Shown: piece by piece, positions 34,934 to 44,099 of the stretch
Layout: each line of letters starts with the position of its first letter
Position numbering within the stretch: the first letter of the stretch is position 1
DNA from: an uncultured Eggerthella sp.
GTDB taxonomy: Bacteria > Actinomycetota > Coriobacteriia > Coriobacteriales > Eggerthellaceae
NCBI GenBank assembly: GCA_900540345.1
Contig: UQFK01000001.1
Span: 1 to 64,000, forward strand
DNA: 64,000 nt
Reading direction: 5' to 3'
Program-made: the position numbers and the translations under genes
Notes under the pieces: model-generated
Databases searched by the model: none
Told to the model about the DNA's origin: nothing
The model's input: the letters and a program-made list of their open reading frames with translations, nothing else

Positions 34934-35704
34934 ATGGTGAAACGTACGATCGACATGGTGATCGCGGCTCTCACAGCTGCGCTCTTGGCATTCGGACTTT
35001 TTGGCTCAGGTCTTGTTGTATGCATGATGCCCCAAACCACCCAATTGCTCGGGAACAATTTCTCGGGCTGGGACGACGCAACCTATCCGCAAGAGACCAT
35101 GGAAGAACTTGCTGAAGCTATCCGCTCCTTCTCCATCGACAATACTGGTCGTGAGTTGCTCGAAGATACCGTGCAAGGTGCACTGACGCAGAACTTCCCA
35201 AGTGTTGAACAAGACATCCAAGCGGGAAATACTGGTCAAAACATCGGGAGCAATCTTGCTGCTGGCGGTTTTGGTGTCGGCAACCTCATCTCGATCTACA
35301 CGCTTCCAGGAAGCGCACTCGATCATTTGCAGGATTGCATTCCTATCTTCACCACTTCGCGCATCACTATCATCTTGAGTTTAGTGTTCGCTCTTGTGGG
35401 TATCATCTTGCTTATCTTGCGCAGACGCCGCAAACTGGCAGGATGGATCATGTTCGTAACCCCGCTTGCGGTGATCGGCATCATTGCTGTGCTTGGTATC
35501 TGGGCCTTCGTCGATTTTGACTCGCTCTTCACTGAGCTCCATAAGCTCTTTTTCGCAGGTGGTACTTGGCTTTTCCCGGCTGACTCACTGCTGATCACAC
35601 TCTTCCCTGAAGCATTTTGGATGGGGATGGGCATCACGTGGGTTCTAGTTAGTATCCTGGCCTGCCTCATCGTTTGCTTCATCGGAAGGTTCGTGAAGCG
35701 ATAG
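34934..35704 (+). CDS. DUF1461 family integral membrane protein
   Basis: The 256-residue protein has a first hydrophobic segment near 10-32, an extracytoplasmic region of about 100 residues, and three further hydrophobic segments (about 140-160, 170-190, 232-252). An Ala-Leu-Asp-His-Leu-Gln-Asp stretch lies just before the second helix, in the place of the conserved HxxDV of TIGR01906/DUF1461. That arrangement suggests this poorly characterised family. Function unknown. It follows the ATP-grasp gene by 10 nt. Confidence 0.6.
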   Translation: MVKRTIDMVIAALTAALLAFGLFGSGLVVCMMPQTTQLLGNNFSGWDDATYPQETMEELAEAIRSFSIDNTGRELLEDTVQGALTQNFPSVEQDIQAGNTGQNIGSNLAAGGFGVGNLISIYTLPGSALDHLQDCIPIFTTSRITIILSLVFALVGIILLILRRRRKLAGWIMFVTPLAVIGIIAVLGIWAFVDFDSLFTELHKLFFAGGTWLFPADSLLITLFPEAFWMGMGITWVLVSILACLIVCFIGRFVKR

Positions 35705-35837
35705 CCCCTAACATAAGACAGAAGACTTGCCTGCTAGGTAACGATACGACCCTGCTCGCCCAAAATAGATACGCGCACACCAGCGAGCGAGGTAAAATTA
35801 CAACCAGTTCATTATTAAGAAAGGATCGAGGATCAAG

Positions 35838-37337
35838 ATGACCGTTGCTTCTGGAAAACCCGTCCGCGTCCGTTTCGCACCCTCCCCTACAGGAGAACTC
35901 CATATCGGCGGCGCGCGCACTGCGATCTACAACTGGGCGTTTGCCCGCGCAAATGACGGAGAATTCATCCTGCGCATCGAAGATACCGACCCAGAACGTT
36001 CGACCGAAGCAAACAAGCAGATCATCTTACGCGCCATGAAGTGGCTTGGTCTCGATTGGGATGAAGGCCCTGAAGTCGGTGGTGATTTCGGCCCTTATCT
36101 TCAAACCGAACGTTTCGATACCTATGATGTTGCACTCGAGCGCCTCAAAGAGCGCGGCATGGTCTACCCGTGCTTCTGCACAAAAGAAGAGCTCGATGCA
36201 AAACGCACTGCCGCTGAAGCGAGCGAAGGCGGCTATTCGGGTTACGACCGCACCTGTCGTTCGCTCGATCCAAAAGAAGCACAAGCACGTATTGATGCAG
36301 GTGAGCCATACGTTTGGCGGCTGAAAGTACCACTGGATCGCGGCATGATCGAATTCAAGGACGCTGTGTATGGCGATATGAGTTTTCCCGCAGAGGTCAT
36401 GGATGACATGATCCTTGTACGCTCCGATGGTACCCCTACCTATAACTTTGCAGTGGTCTGCGACGATGCCAACATGAACATCTCGCATGTCATCCGTGGT
36501 GACGACCATCTTTCGAACACGCCGCGTCAGATCCTCATCTATGAGGCGCTCGGCTACGATGTACCCGTATTCGCACACCTTCCTATGATCCTTGGATCCG
36601 ATGGTCGCAAGCTCTCCAAACGCCGCAACGCCACATCGGTAGAGCAGTATCAAGACCTTGGCTATCTACCCGATACGCTCATCAATTTCCTCGCGCTCCT
36701 TGGTTGGTCACTCGATGGCGAGACCACCATTATCGATCGCGATACGCTCACGAAGCACTTCTCACTCGATCGCGTCACGCGCAAAGATGCCATCCTTGAT
36801 GACGAGAAGCTCGATTGGATGAATGGTGTCTATATCCAGAACATGGGAGCAGCTGCATGGGTCGATGCGGTCGCTCCATTCTTCATCGAAGCAGGTCTTG
36901 CAAGCGCTGAAGAGATCGAGCAGAACCATGACTGGTTCGAAAAGCTCTACCCGCTTGTTTCTGAGCGCATGAAGCGTCTTACCGAAGCTCCTGAGAAGCT
37001 CGCCTTCATCTTCGATGGTCCGAGTGTCACACTCGACGAAAAATCAGTTGCTAAGAATCTTTTGAAAGAAGGTTGTCGTGCTGATGAGGTACTGCGCGAA
37101 GTGCGCGCGATCCTTGCCGATGAATCGATTCCCTGGGAATGCGATCCATTGCAAGATACCGTGCGCGGCCTGACCGAGAAGCTTGATCTGAAAGCCAAGC
37201 TCATCTTCCAACCCATCCGCGTTGCCGTCACAGGCTCGCAGGTTTCCCCTCCGCTCTTCGAGAGCATCGAACTTATGAAGCGCGAAGATGTACTTGCACG
37301 CATCGACTACACGCTCGACACTGTGTTCGGAGCATAG
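35838..37337 (+). CDS. gltX: Glutamyl-tRNA synthetase
   Basis: The 499-residue class I synthetase has the HIGH-type motif FAPSPTGELHIGGARTAIYNW and the KMSKS-type motif RKLSKRRNATS. It also has the Glu-tRNA-specific EDTD segment (LRIEDTDPERSTE) and a C-terminal anticodon-binding domain. It charges tRNA-Glu and, in bacteria lacking GlnRS, also tRNA-Gln. There is a good ribosome site (AAGGATCGAGG) before the ATG. No gat genes are in the window. Confidence 0.96.
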   Translation: MTVASGKPVRVRFAPSPTGELHIGGARTAIYNWAFARANDGEFILRIEDTDPERSTEANKQIILRAMKWLGLDWDEGPEVGGDFGPYLQTERFDTYDVALERLKERGMVYPCFCTKEELDAKRTAAEASEGGYSGYDRTCRSLDPKEAQARIDAGEPYVWRLKVPLDRGMIEFKDAVYGDMSFPAEVMDDMILVRSDGTPTYNFAVVCDDANMNISHVIRGDDHLSNTPRQILIYEALGYDVPVFAHLPMILGSDGRKLSKRRNATSVEQYQDLGYLPDTLINFLALLGWSLDGETTIIDRDTLTKHFSLDRVTRKDAILDDEKLDWMNGVYIQNMGAAAWVDAVAPFFIEAGLASAEEIEQNHDWFEKLYPLVSERMKRLTEAPEKLAFIFDGPSVTLDEKSVAKNLLKEGCRADEVLREVRAILADESIPWECDPLQDTVRGLTEKLDLKAKLIFQPIRVAVTGSQVSPPLFESIELMKREDVLARIDYTLDTVFGA

Positions 37338-37428
37338 GATCCACTGAACGCGACACCGCTCCCTATGAAGGCCGCGCCTCGCGTTCACCAAGTCAAGATC
37401 AGTCCTCTATCTCGGCCGAAAGGCATCT

Positions 37429-38616
37429 ATGAGCGAAGACAAGAGCATACCCATCTCAAGCGCTGCTCTCGAAGCATTCGCACAGGGCTCTCCTTCAGGC
37501 CTACCTGCTTCCATCCAAGCTGTAGAGCCACCAAGCCCAAAGGAGCCTCGCGACAACGATACAGAAGAGCGCTTCGCAATTACCGTGCTTTCTGGATTCT
37601 GCACGCGACTCGCAGGAAGCACCTGTGAGCGCTGTACGCTCGTCTGTCCGTATGATGCGATCTCATTCGACCAGACAGGCACACCTCGTATCGATGCCGC
37701 CTATTGCACGCGCTGTGGATTATGTTGCGGTTTATGCGATGCGTTCGTAACCGAGCGCATTACCATGAACGACCTCCTTGAGAAAGTTCGCCGTCTCTCT
37801 ACAGACGGAGATCCTGTCTTCTTCACCTGTTACGACCAGATTCCTGATGATTTCGAGGTTCATCCAAATGTCATCGTTTTGCCTTGCATCGGCGCGGTCG
37901 CACCCGAGTTCTGGGCTTCAGCACTCGAGGTGACGCCCCATATTCAGATCTACTGCAATTTCTCGCTCTGCAAAGATTGCCCCGTTGCTGGCGACGATGC
38001 ACGGGCTTTCTTTACGAGCGCCGTAAACCTCGGCGAGCAGTGGTCGCAAATCCACATGGGACGAGCCGACCACCTGCCCGAAAAGGCCGACATCCTCACG
38101 CGCTTCTTCGATGCGACCGACGATGAATTCCTTCGTCGTGGTGTGGCAAGTTCGCTCATCAACGAAGTGGAGGATATCGCCTCAGGCAAACACCGCAAAC
38201 GCAACTCCGAAACGCTCGCAAACTACCACACTCGCACCGAGCATATGCGCGCTAAAGGACACGCCACCAACGCGCATCACCATCAGCATGTGCCTTCCAC
38301 AGTCGAGCTGCCCATCAAGAAGGTTTGGCCACGTCTTCATATGATCGCGAATACCGTACAGGAACACCCCGCTATTGCTACGAATATTCCGCGCTACCTC
38401 GCAGCGGTCGACGAATCGCGGTGTCAGCATTGCTACGAACCATGCTTCTCGCATTGCCCCTCCGGCGCGCGATCGCTCGAGAGCGACCAGGCGATCGAGA
38501 TCGATCCACTCCTGTGCATCGCGTGTGGGAATTGTGCGCTCTACTGCCCTACTGGCGCAGCCTATCTCTTTGAGACAAATGCTACTATCTTTTTGAACGA
38601 GAAAACGAATGAGTGA
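37429..38616 (+). CDS. Polyferredoxin-like 4Fe-4S protein
   Basis: The 395-residue soluble protein contains two ferredoxin-type regions. The N-terminal one (about 65-105) has TCERCTLVCPYDAISF and YCTRCGLCCGLCDA; the C-terminal one (about 325-375) has RCQHCYEPCFSHCPSGAR and LCIACGNCALYCPTGAA. The middle domain (about 120-260) contains further cysteines in VLPCIGAVAPEFW and NFSLCKDCPVAGDD, a pattern seen in some electron-transfer adaptor proteins. The number and spacing of Cys residues imply three to four Fe-S clusters. The redox partners are unknown, but the lineage is rich in such carriers for anaerobic respiration. Confidence 0.75.
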   Translation: MSEDKSIPISSAALEAFAQGSPSGLPASIQAVEPPSPKEPRDNDTEERFAITVLSGFCTRLAGSTCERCTLVCPYDAISFDQTGTPRIDAAYCTRCGLCCGLCDAFVTERITMNDLLEKVRRLSTDGDPVFFTCYDQIPDDFEVHPNVIVLPCIGAVAPEFWASALEVTPHIQIYCNFSLCKDCPVAGDDARAFFTSAVNLGEQWSQIHMGRADHLPEKADILTRFFDATDDEFLRRGVASSLINEVEDIASGKHRKRNSETLANYHTRTEHMRAKGHATNAHHHQHVPSTVELPIKKVWPRLHMIANTVQEHPAIATNIPRYLAAVDESRCQHCYEPCFSHCPSGARSLESDQAIEIDPLLCIACGNCALYCPTGAAYLFETNATIFLNEKTNE

Positions 38617-38626
38617 AGGAGTAAAC

Positions 38627-39028
38627 ATGGTAGACGAGTCCAATTCCTTAGAAGAGATCCGTGCGTATTTCGCGCAGGATAAATTCGCTGCGCAGGCACA
38701 ATGTTCGATCGTTGAAGCCCGTGCGAACCATGCTATTTGCGAAATGCCCATCACCCCAGATCATCTGAATGCAAATGGAACCGTGATGGGTGGCGCGATG
38801 TTCACACTGGCAGATTTCACCATGGCGGTCATTTCGAATTTGGACAACAAACCTACCGTTGCGATCGATTGTACGATCCGTTTCTTCTCCCCTGCCAAAG
38901 GCGAGAAGCTCATCGCAACAGGAAGCACCAATAAAGGCGGTCGCAGCGTCGGCTTTTACACAGTCGATATCGTAGACGAGCTTGGCACCAACGTTGCGCA
39001 ATTCGTCTGCACGGCTCATCGCAGCTAG
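38627..39028 (+). CDS. PaaI-family hotdog thioesterase
   Basis: The 133-residue hotdog protein has the signature ITPDHLNANGTVMGGAMFTLADFTMAVISN, where the GG and Asp form the acyl-CoA-binding and catalytic region. GAAGGAG sits 6 nt before the ATG at 38627, so this is taken as the start rather than the ATG at 38609 that overlaps the upstream gene. It follows the Fe-S gene by 10 nt and may share its transcript. Its stop codon (TAG) overlaps the stop of the convergent pentapeptide-repeat gene within CTAG. Confidence 0.82.
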   Translation: MVDESNSLEEIRAYFAQDKFAAQAQCSIVEARANHAICEMPITPDHLNANGTVMGGAMFTLADFTMAVISNLDNKPTVAIDCTIRFFSPAKGEKLIATGSTNKGGRSVGFYTVDIVDELGTNVAQFVCTAHRS

Positions 39029-39438
39029 TCGCGCATGTTTGGAAAAGGTCTGGAGCGCGAGAAGATCGATCCAGCAAATGAAGCGCCTGTGAACTTGCAG
39101 TTCACAAACTCGCATCGTCGAAATCCAGCGGACTCAATGATTGCATTAGAAAGATCGCAATTTACAAAGACCACATCTTCGAACATCGAGCCGGCAAGAT
39201 CACACTGCTGGAGCGCACAGTTGATCAAACGACATTTCAGCACCTCGAGCTCGCTTATATCTGCACCCTCTAGCGAAAGGCCGCTGATACTCGTCGTCTC
39301 CAGCCTACTTCCCTGTCGAATAGCCCGACTAATCGGCATCAACGATTCAACACTACCGACTTTTGCTCTAATGGGAAGTTTCTTTGGAGAGGCTTTCTCG
39401 TAGTGCTCTTCAAGTAAAACTCTATCGATCACGCACAC
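39025..39438 (-). CDS. Short pentapeptide-repeat protein, possibly truncated
   Basis: The 137-residue protein has about 50 N-terminal residues of mixed character, then consecutive pentapeptide-like turns from about residue 52 on (SISGLSLEGADISELEVLKCRLINCALQQCDLAGSMFEDV..., with A/C-D/N-L/F-x-x periodicity). The repeats stop abruptly at SIFSRSRPFPNMRD, which does not follow the pattern. Family members in Gram-positive bacteria are often about twice as long, so the 3' end may have been lost. Stop codon and the convergent thioesterase stop overlap in CTAG. Function unknown; such folds are beta-helices. Confidence 0.6.
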   Translation of the reverse strand: MCVIDRVLLEEHYEKASPKKLPIRAKVGSVESLMPISRAIRQGSRLETTSISGLSLEGADISELEVLKCRLINCALQQCDLAGSMFEDVVFVNCDLSNAIIESAGFRRCEFVNCKFTGASFAGSIFSRSRPFPNMRD

Positions 39439-39510
39439 ATCACCAGCTATTATTCCAGTCTGATCTCAAATGCCTTGAGAGAGTACTTTAAGCGCTGTTC
39501 AAAAGGGTGG

Positions 39511-42500
39511 TCAAGACCTTTTCGCAGTATCCTCTTTGCGTTCGTAAAGCGATTCCAGAAAGCCATGCACAGCGGTGAGCGTCGTAGCATCTTCGCTCTC
39601 GCCGACCGCACGCATTGGCACGATGAGCTTCTTCTTATCAGCAAGATAGCGCCCCGCCTTCTTGCGCAGTGCAGAAGCCTGAGCTTTCGAGATCGTGATC
39701 GGCTCAACTACGAGCTTTCCTCCCGTAACCGAGATCGATTCGATGTTGTGCTCATGAGCAAAAGCTTTTAATCGCGCCTTCTGGAACTGATTGAGCGTAG
39801 CGGGAGGCATCTCTCCATGCTTTGCCACCAACTCTTCGAAAAGCGCGTCCACGTATTCGATCGTATCCGCACTCGCAAGTTTGCGATAGTACGATACACG
39901 CTCATCAGCATCAGGTACATATTCTTCAGGAATGTAGGTATGATCAGGCACGTTGATAACAATATCAGAGAGCGCATCGGGTAGATAGTTATCGCCCACG
40001 CTCTCGCCTTCGCGCGTGAGCGTGACCGCTTGAGCTAACATCTGAGCATACAGATCGAATCCCACTGCCGACATATTGCCACTCTGTTCTGCGCCCAGGA
40101 TACTACCAGCACCACGGATCTCGAGATCCTTCATCGCGATCCGCATACCGCTACCCAGATCGGCATTCTCATCGATCGCAGTCAAACGATCGCGTGCCTC
40201 TTCAGTCAGCGGCACATTATCAGGGAATAAGAAATACGCGTATGCCTGTGTTGAAGAGCGACCCACACGGCCTTTCAACTGGTACATTTGTGCAAGGCCC
40301 AAACGCTGAGAATCCTCGATGATGAGCGTGTTGGTATGAGGATTGTCGATCCCGCTTTCGATGATCGTGGTTGCAACCAGCACATCGATCTCTCCCGCCG
40401 AGAAGTCTTCCATGACGATCTCAAGCTCTTCTTTCGACATCTTGCCGTGAGCTATGCCGATACGCGCCTCGCCAGCTGCTTCACGTACACGCTTGACCGC
40501 ATCATCGATTGAACGCACTCGATTGCTGACATAGTAGACCTGCCCCTTGCGGTCGAGCTCACACGCAATCGCATCCGCGACCACATCAGGATCCCACTCT
40601 CCTACATGCACCTCGACGGGTCTACGATCGTCAGGTGGCGTCATGATCAAACTCATGTCTCGTACGCCCGAAAGACCCATCTGCATCGTGCGCGGAATAG
40701 GGGTCGCAGAAAGCGTAAGGATATCGATCGACTCACGCATGTTCTTTAACTGTTCTTTATGACCCACGCCGAAACGTTGTTCTTCGTCGATGATCACAAG
40801 ACCCAGATCCTTCGGATTTACATCCCTCGAGAGCAACCGATGCGTGCCCACCAATACCTGCACATCTCCGTTCGCAAAATCTTCGAGCGTTCTTTTTTGC
40901 TGAGCAGGGGTTCTGAAGCGAGAGAGAACTTCAACGCGCACACCGAACGGCTCAAAGCGCTCCTTGAATGTAGTGTAGTGTTGCTGTGCCAAGATGGTGG
41001 TCGGACAAAGCACCATCACCTGTTTCTTATCCTGCGTTGCCTTGAATGCTGCTCGAAGCGCCACCTCGGTCTTGCCAAAGCCAACATCGCCGCACACAAG
41101 TCGATCCATCGGGTGAATCGATTGCATATCAGTCTTGATATCTGCGATCGCGACCAGCTGATCGGGGGTCTCTTGATACGGGAACGCTTCTTCCATCTCG
41201 TGCTGCCAAGGAGTATCTTCCTTATATTGGTATCCTTTTGTCGCGCTACGACGGGTGTAGACATCGACCAGGTCAAAGGCAAGTTGCTTGGTTGCTTTGC
41301 GGGCACGACCAAGCGCTCGCGACCAATCCGAAGTGTTTAATCGCGTCAAGCGCGGACTTGCGCCTTCGGGACCCACATAACGTGTCACGCGATCGAACTG
41401 CTCGACTGGAACATAGAGCTTATCTCCTTCCGCATATTCCAAGAGCAGATAATCTCGCTCGATCCCGCCGATGTCACGACGCACTAGATCGCGAAAGAAT
41501 GCCACCCCATGATGTGCGTGCACAACATAATCGCCTGGCTTATAAGGGAAGGTGATCTCTGTCACATCCACACGTTTCGATGAGCGCACAGACATGCTGC
41601 CCTGCGTATCTGCAAGTGACACTAACGCAAGTTTTGCAGCAGGAAAGATCATACCAAGCGGAATATCCACATCGACGATATTCACCACACCACGACGCAA
41701 CTTCGTTTCGCGCGGCTCAAACGCGCTATCGTCCGATGCATCCTGAGCCAGTCTCTCAGGCATCTCGCCATCATTAGGCAAAGTCAGCACATCAAGTTCT
41801 TCTTTGATCGGAATGCCTCGATCGACAAGTTCGAGCTTCATCTCTTGGCGGGCACGGAAATGCGGAACTGAGAACACGACCGTGAAGCCTTGCTGTGTCA
41901 GAGAATAGAGCTTGCCGAAAAGCTTCTCGCCATCTCCTGCTACATCAACGCGTTTTACCACGATCTCGTCATCTAATTCAACGCCGATGCGCATGATCGA
42001 AACATACGTCGCACGTTGATTCGCGCCAAAATCAAGCTCTTGCGGCGTGAAGAAGAGCTCTTCTAAGAGCAACATCGATGCATCGGTCTTCTTCATGAGC
42101 TCATCACGATAATGAAGCGCATCGTCAACGAGGCTTCGTGGTTCGACCACTACCGTGAGCGCATTATCGGGCAAATAGTCGCCCATGCTCGTAGTCTGCT
42201 CAAACACGTATGGTAAAAGAGTGCTCGGTACAAAGATCTCAGTATTATCAAGAGCATCAAGTAGATCACGATAAAGAGGCGTTGTTGTTGATTGCGGCAC
42301 AAGCCGTGTTTTTGCATGCCTTGCGCCCTGCTCGGTGATCGGAAATTCACGCACAGCAAAGATCTCGACTGTCTCACGTGAAGAGAATGATTGTCCTGTG
42401 CCTGGAAGCAAGCTGCGAATCTCCTCCAGCTCATCACCGAAGAAATCGAGTCTCACTGGATTGACAAGATTGCCCGCGTAGATATCGATCGTTCCGCCCT

Positions 42501-43080
42501 GTATACAGAAGCTTCCTGGCCCATCGAGCTTTCCCGTATTCTCATAGCCCATCGCAACGAGCGTGTCGATCAAGCTCTCGTAATCTACAACGCCCTCGAT
42601 CCCCTGATCGCACAGTTCTTCACCCACCCGCAAAGCGAGCGGACGGGCAGTTTGTGCAGAAGCGGGAGCGACCTTGCGCAGAAGAGCACGAGCAGAAGCG
42701 ACTACCACGCACTCCTGGCCACTTTGCAATGCCCAAAGCGCTTCAAGTCTTCGCGCAGATTCGCGAGCTTGCCTTTGATACTCCTTCGCATTCCCTGGCG
42801 CATCGAGCACGAAAGGGTTATCTTTTCGTTCTTGATAGAGATAAATACGCTCCTCGCCAATGTAGGCGCCAAGCATACGCGCAAACGTCTCTGCAGCTTC
42901 ATCGCCAGGTACTACTACTAATGTAGGCTGTGGATGAAGCGCAAAGCGAGCAGCAACCAAGAAGGGGCGCGCCGACGAAGCAACGCCGATCGTCGCGTCT
43001 TCATTCGCATCGAGCTTGCCCCAAAAGTTATCAAGCGCACCAGAGCGCTTCAAGGTCTGCGATAAGAGGTCGATGAGCAT
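39511..43080 (-). CDS. mfd: Transcription-repair coupling factor Mfd
   Basis: The 1189-residue protein has the UvrB-like N-terminal region (GSFCIQGGTIDIYAG), the RNA-polymerase-interacting CarD-like domain (KPGDYVVHAHHGVAFFRDLV), and a RecG-like motor with Walker A CGDVGFGKTEVALRAAF, Walker B LVIIDEEQRFGVGHKE, LSATPIPRTMQM, TNTLIIEDSQRLGLAQMYQLKGRVGRS and TRCF domains. It displaces stalled RNA polymerase and recruits UvrA to damage. Length and domain order are normal. No pth gene lies upstream, unlike in many Firmicutes. Confidence 0.97.
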   Translation of the reverse strand: MLIDLLSQTLKRSGALDNFWGKLDANEDATIGVASSARPFLVAARFALHPQPTLVVVPGDEAAETFARMLGAYIGEERIYLYQERKDNPFVLDAPGNAKEYQRQARESARRLEALWALQSGQECVVVASARALLRKVAPASAQTARPLALRVGEELCDQGIEGVVDYESLIDTLVAMGYENTGKLDGPGSFCIQGGTIDIYAGNLVNPVRLDFFGDELEEIRSLLPGTGQSFSSRETVEIFAVREFPITEQGARHAKTRLVPQSTTTPLYRDLLDALDNTEIFVPSTLLPYVFEQTTSMGDYLPDNALTVVVEPRSLVDDALHYRDELMKKTDASMLLLEELFFTPQELDFGANQRATYVSIMRIGVELDDEIVVKRVDVAGDGEKLFGKLYSLTQQGFTVVFSVPHFRARQEMKLELVDRGIPIKEELDVLTLPNDGEMPERLAQDASDDSAFEPRETKLRRGVVNIVDVDIPLGMIFPAAKLALVSLADTQGSMSVRSSKRVDVTEITFPYKPGDYVVHAHHGVAFFRDLVRRDIGGIERDYLLLEYAEGDKLYVPVEQFDRVTRYVGPEGASPRLTRLNTSDWSRALGRARKATKQLAFDLVDVYTRRSATKGYQYKEDTPWQHEMEEAFPYQETPDQLVAIADIKTDMQSIHPMDRLVCGDVGFGKTEVALRAAFKATQDKKQVMVLCPTTILAQQHYTTFKERFEPFGVRVEVLSRFRTPAQQKRTLEDFANGDVQVLVGTHRLLSRDVNPKDLGLVIIDEEQRFGVGHKEQLKNMRESIDILTLSATPIPRTMQMGLSGVRDMSLIMTPPDDRRPVEVHVGEWDPDVVADAIACELDRKGQVYYVSNRVRSIDDAVKRVREAAGEARIGIAHGKMSKEELEIVMEDFSAGEIDVLVATTIIESGIDNPHTNTLIIEDSQRLGLAQMYQLKGRVGRSSTQAYAYFLFPDNVPLTEEARDRLTAIDENADLGSGMRIAMKDLEIRGAGSILGAEQSGNMSAVGFDLYAQMLAQAVTLTREGESVGDNYLPDALSDIVINVPDHTYIPEEYVPDADERVSYYRKLASADTIEYVDALFEELVAKHGEMPPATLNQFQKARLKAFAHEHNIESISVTGGKLVVEPITISKAQASALRKKAGRYLADKKKLIVPMRAVGESEDATTLTAVHGFLESLYERKEDTAKRS

Positions 43081-43352
43081 AGGGGCCCTTTCGATCGAAA
43101 CGAAGCTCCACAGCGCTCAGGATGGTCTAAGCCAAAAGGAACACTGCGCAGCAAGCAATTGATTCACCAACACGAAAAGCCGCATTTCGCGGCAATCAGC
43201 GGATACCAGTCTATCAGAGCACCGCGCCACCTCGCGCACTCGTTACTGATTCGCCACGCAACAACAACATAATGCCCTACCTATCCTGATGTCTGTCTCG
43301 TTTGCTTGCCTGATACAATATGAGGACGGTCGAGAAGGCAGAGGGGTAACGC

Positions 43353-44021
43353 ATGGCACGAGAGAAGAAAGCTGACAAGGAACAACGTGCACTCGAAGTT
43401 GAAAGGCGCATGGCTCTTCACTATCCCGAACCTGAATGCGCATTGCACTACCGCACTCCTTTCGAACTCACTATCGCCGTTGCGCTTTCAGCGCAGACCA
43501 CCGATGTGAATGTCAATAAGGTGACTCCTGCCCTCTTCGCGCGCTTTGGGACACCTGAAGCGATGGCTCAAGCAAGCGTTGAGGAAGTAGCGGACATGAT
43601 TCATTCGCTCGGCTTCTTTCGCAACAAAGCAAAGAATTGCGTTGCCTGCGCCCAAATGATCATGAGCGATTTTGGCGGCGAGGTTCCTCAGGATATGGAA
43701 AGCCTCCAAAAGCTCCCTGGTGTCGGGCGCAAGACCGCCAACATCGTATTGAACGAAGGCTTCGGAATCGTTGAAGGCATTGCGGTCGACACGCATGTTT
43801 TCCGTATCGCACACCGTTTGAAGTTCTCTAACGCTGATACTCCGCTCAAGACCGAACAAGATCTCCTGAAGCTCTATCCGCGTGAATGCTGGGGCCCGAT
43901 CAATCACCAATGGGTGCTCTTCGGTCGCGAGATCTGCATTGCACGGCGACCACGGTGTGCCGAGTGTTTCCTAAACGACCTATGCCCCACGAGCCCCTTT
44001 TACGTAAAAAACGCCAGATAG
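43353..44021 (+). CDS. nth: Endonuclease III
   Basis: The 222-residue DNA glycosylase/AP lyase has the helix-hairpin-helix LPGVGRKTANIVLNEGF with the catalytic Lys, the catalytic Asp in AVDTHVFRIAHRL, and the C-terminal 4Fe-4S ligands CIARRPRCAECFLNDLC (C-x6-C-x2-C-x5-C). It removes oxidised pyrimidines. Note the contrast with the MutY gene in this window, which has lost its equivalent cysteines. The start ATG has GAGGGG upstream. Confidence 0.95.
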   Translation: MAREKKADKEQRALEVERRMALHYPEPECALHYRTPFELTIAVALSAQTTDVNVNKVTPALFARFGTPEAMAQASVEEVADMIHSLGFFRNKAKNCVACAQMIMSDFGGEVPQDMESLQKLPGVGRKTANIVLNEGFGIVEGIAVDTHVFRIAHRLKFSNADTPLKTEQDLLKLYPRECWGPINHQWVLFGREICIARRPRCAECFLNDLCPTSPFYVKNAR

Positions 44022-44099
44022 CACACACTATTGGCCTGTTCGCGCATACAATGAAACAAGCATATTTCTTTCACGAGCATATAAGAGAAAAGAGTACCT

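Noticed and set aside
43177..43191. Hairpin GCCGC-ATTTC-GCGGC with T-run on the minus strand
   Set aside because: No leftward gene ends upstream of it; it lies in the mfd 5' region, so a terminator call cannot be supported.
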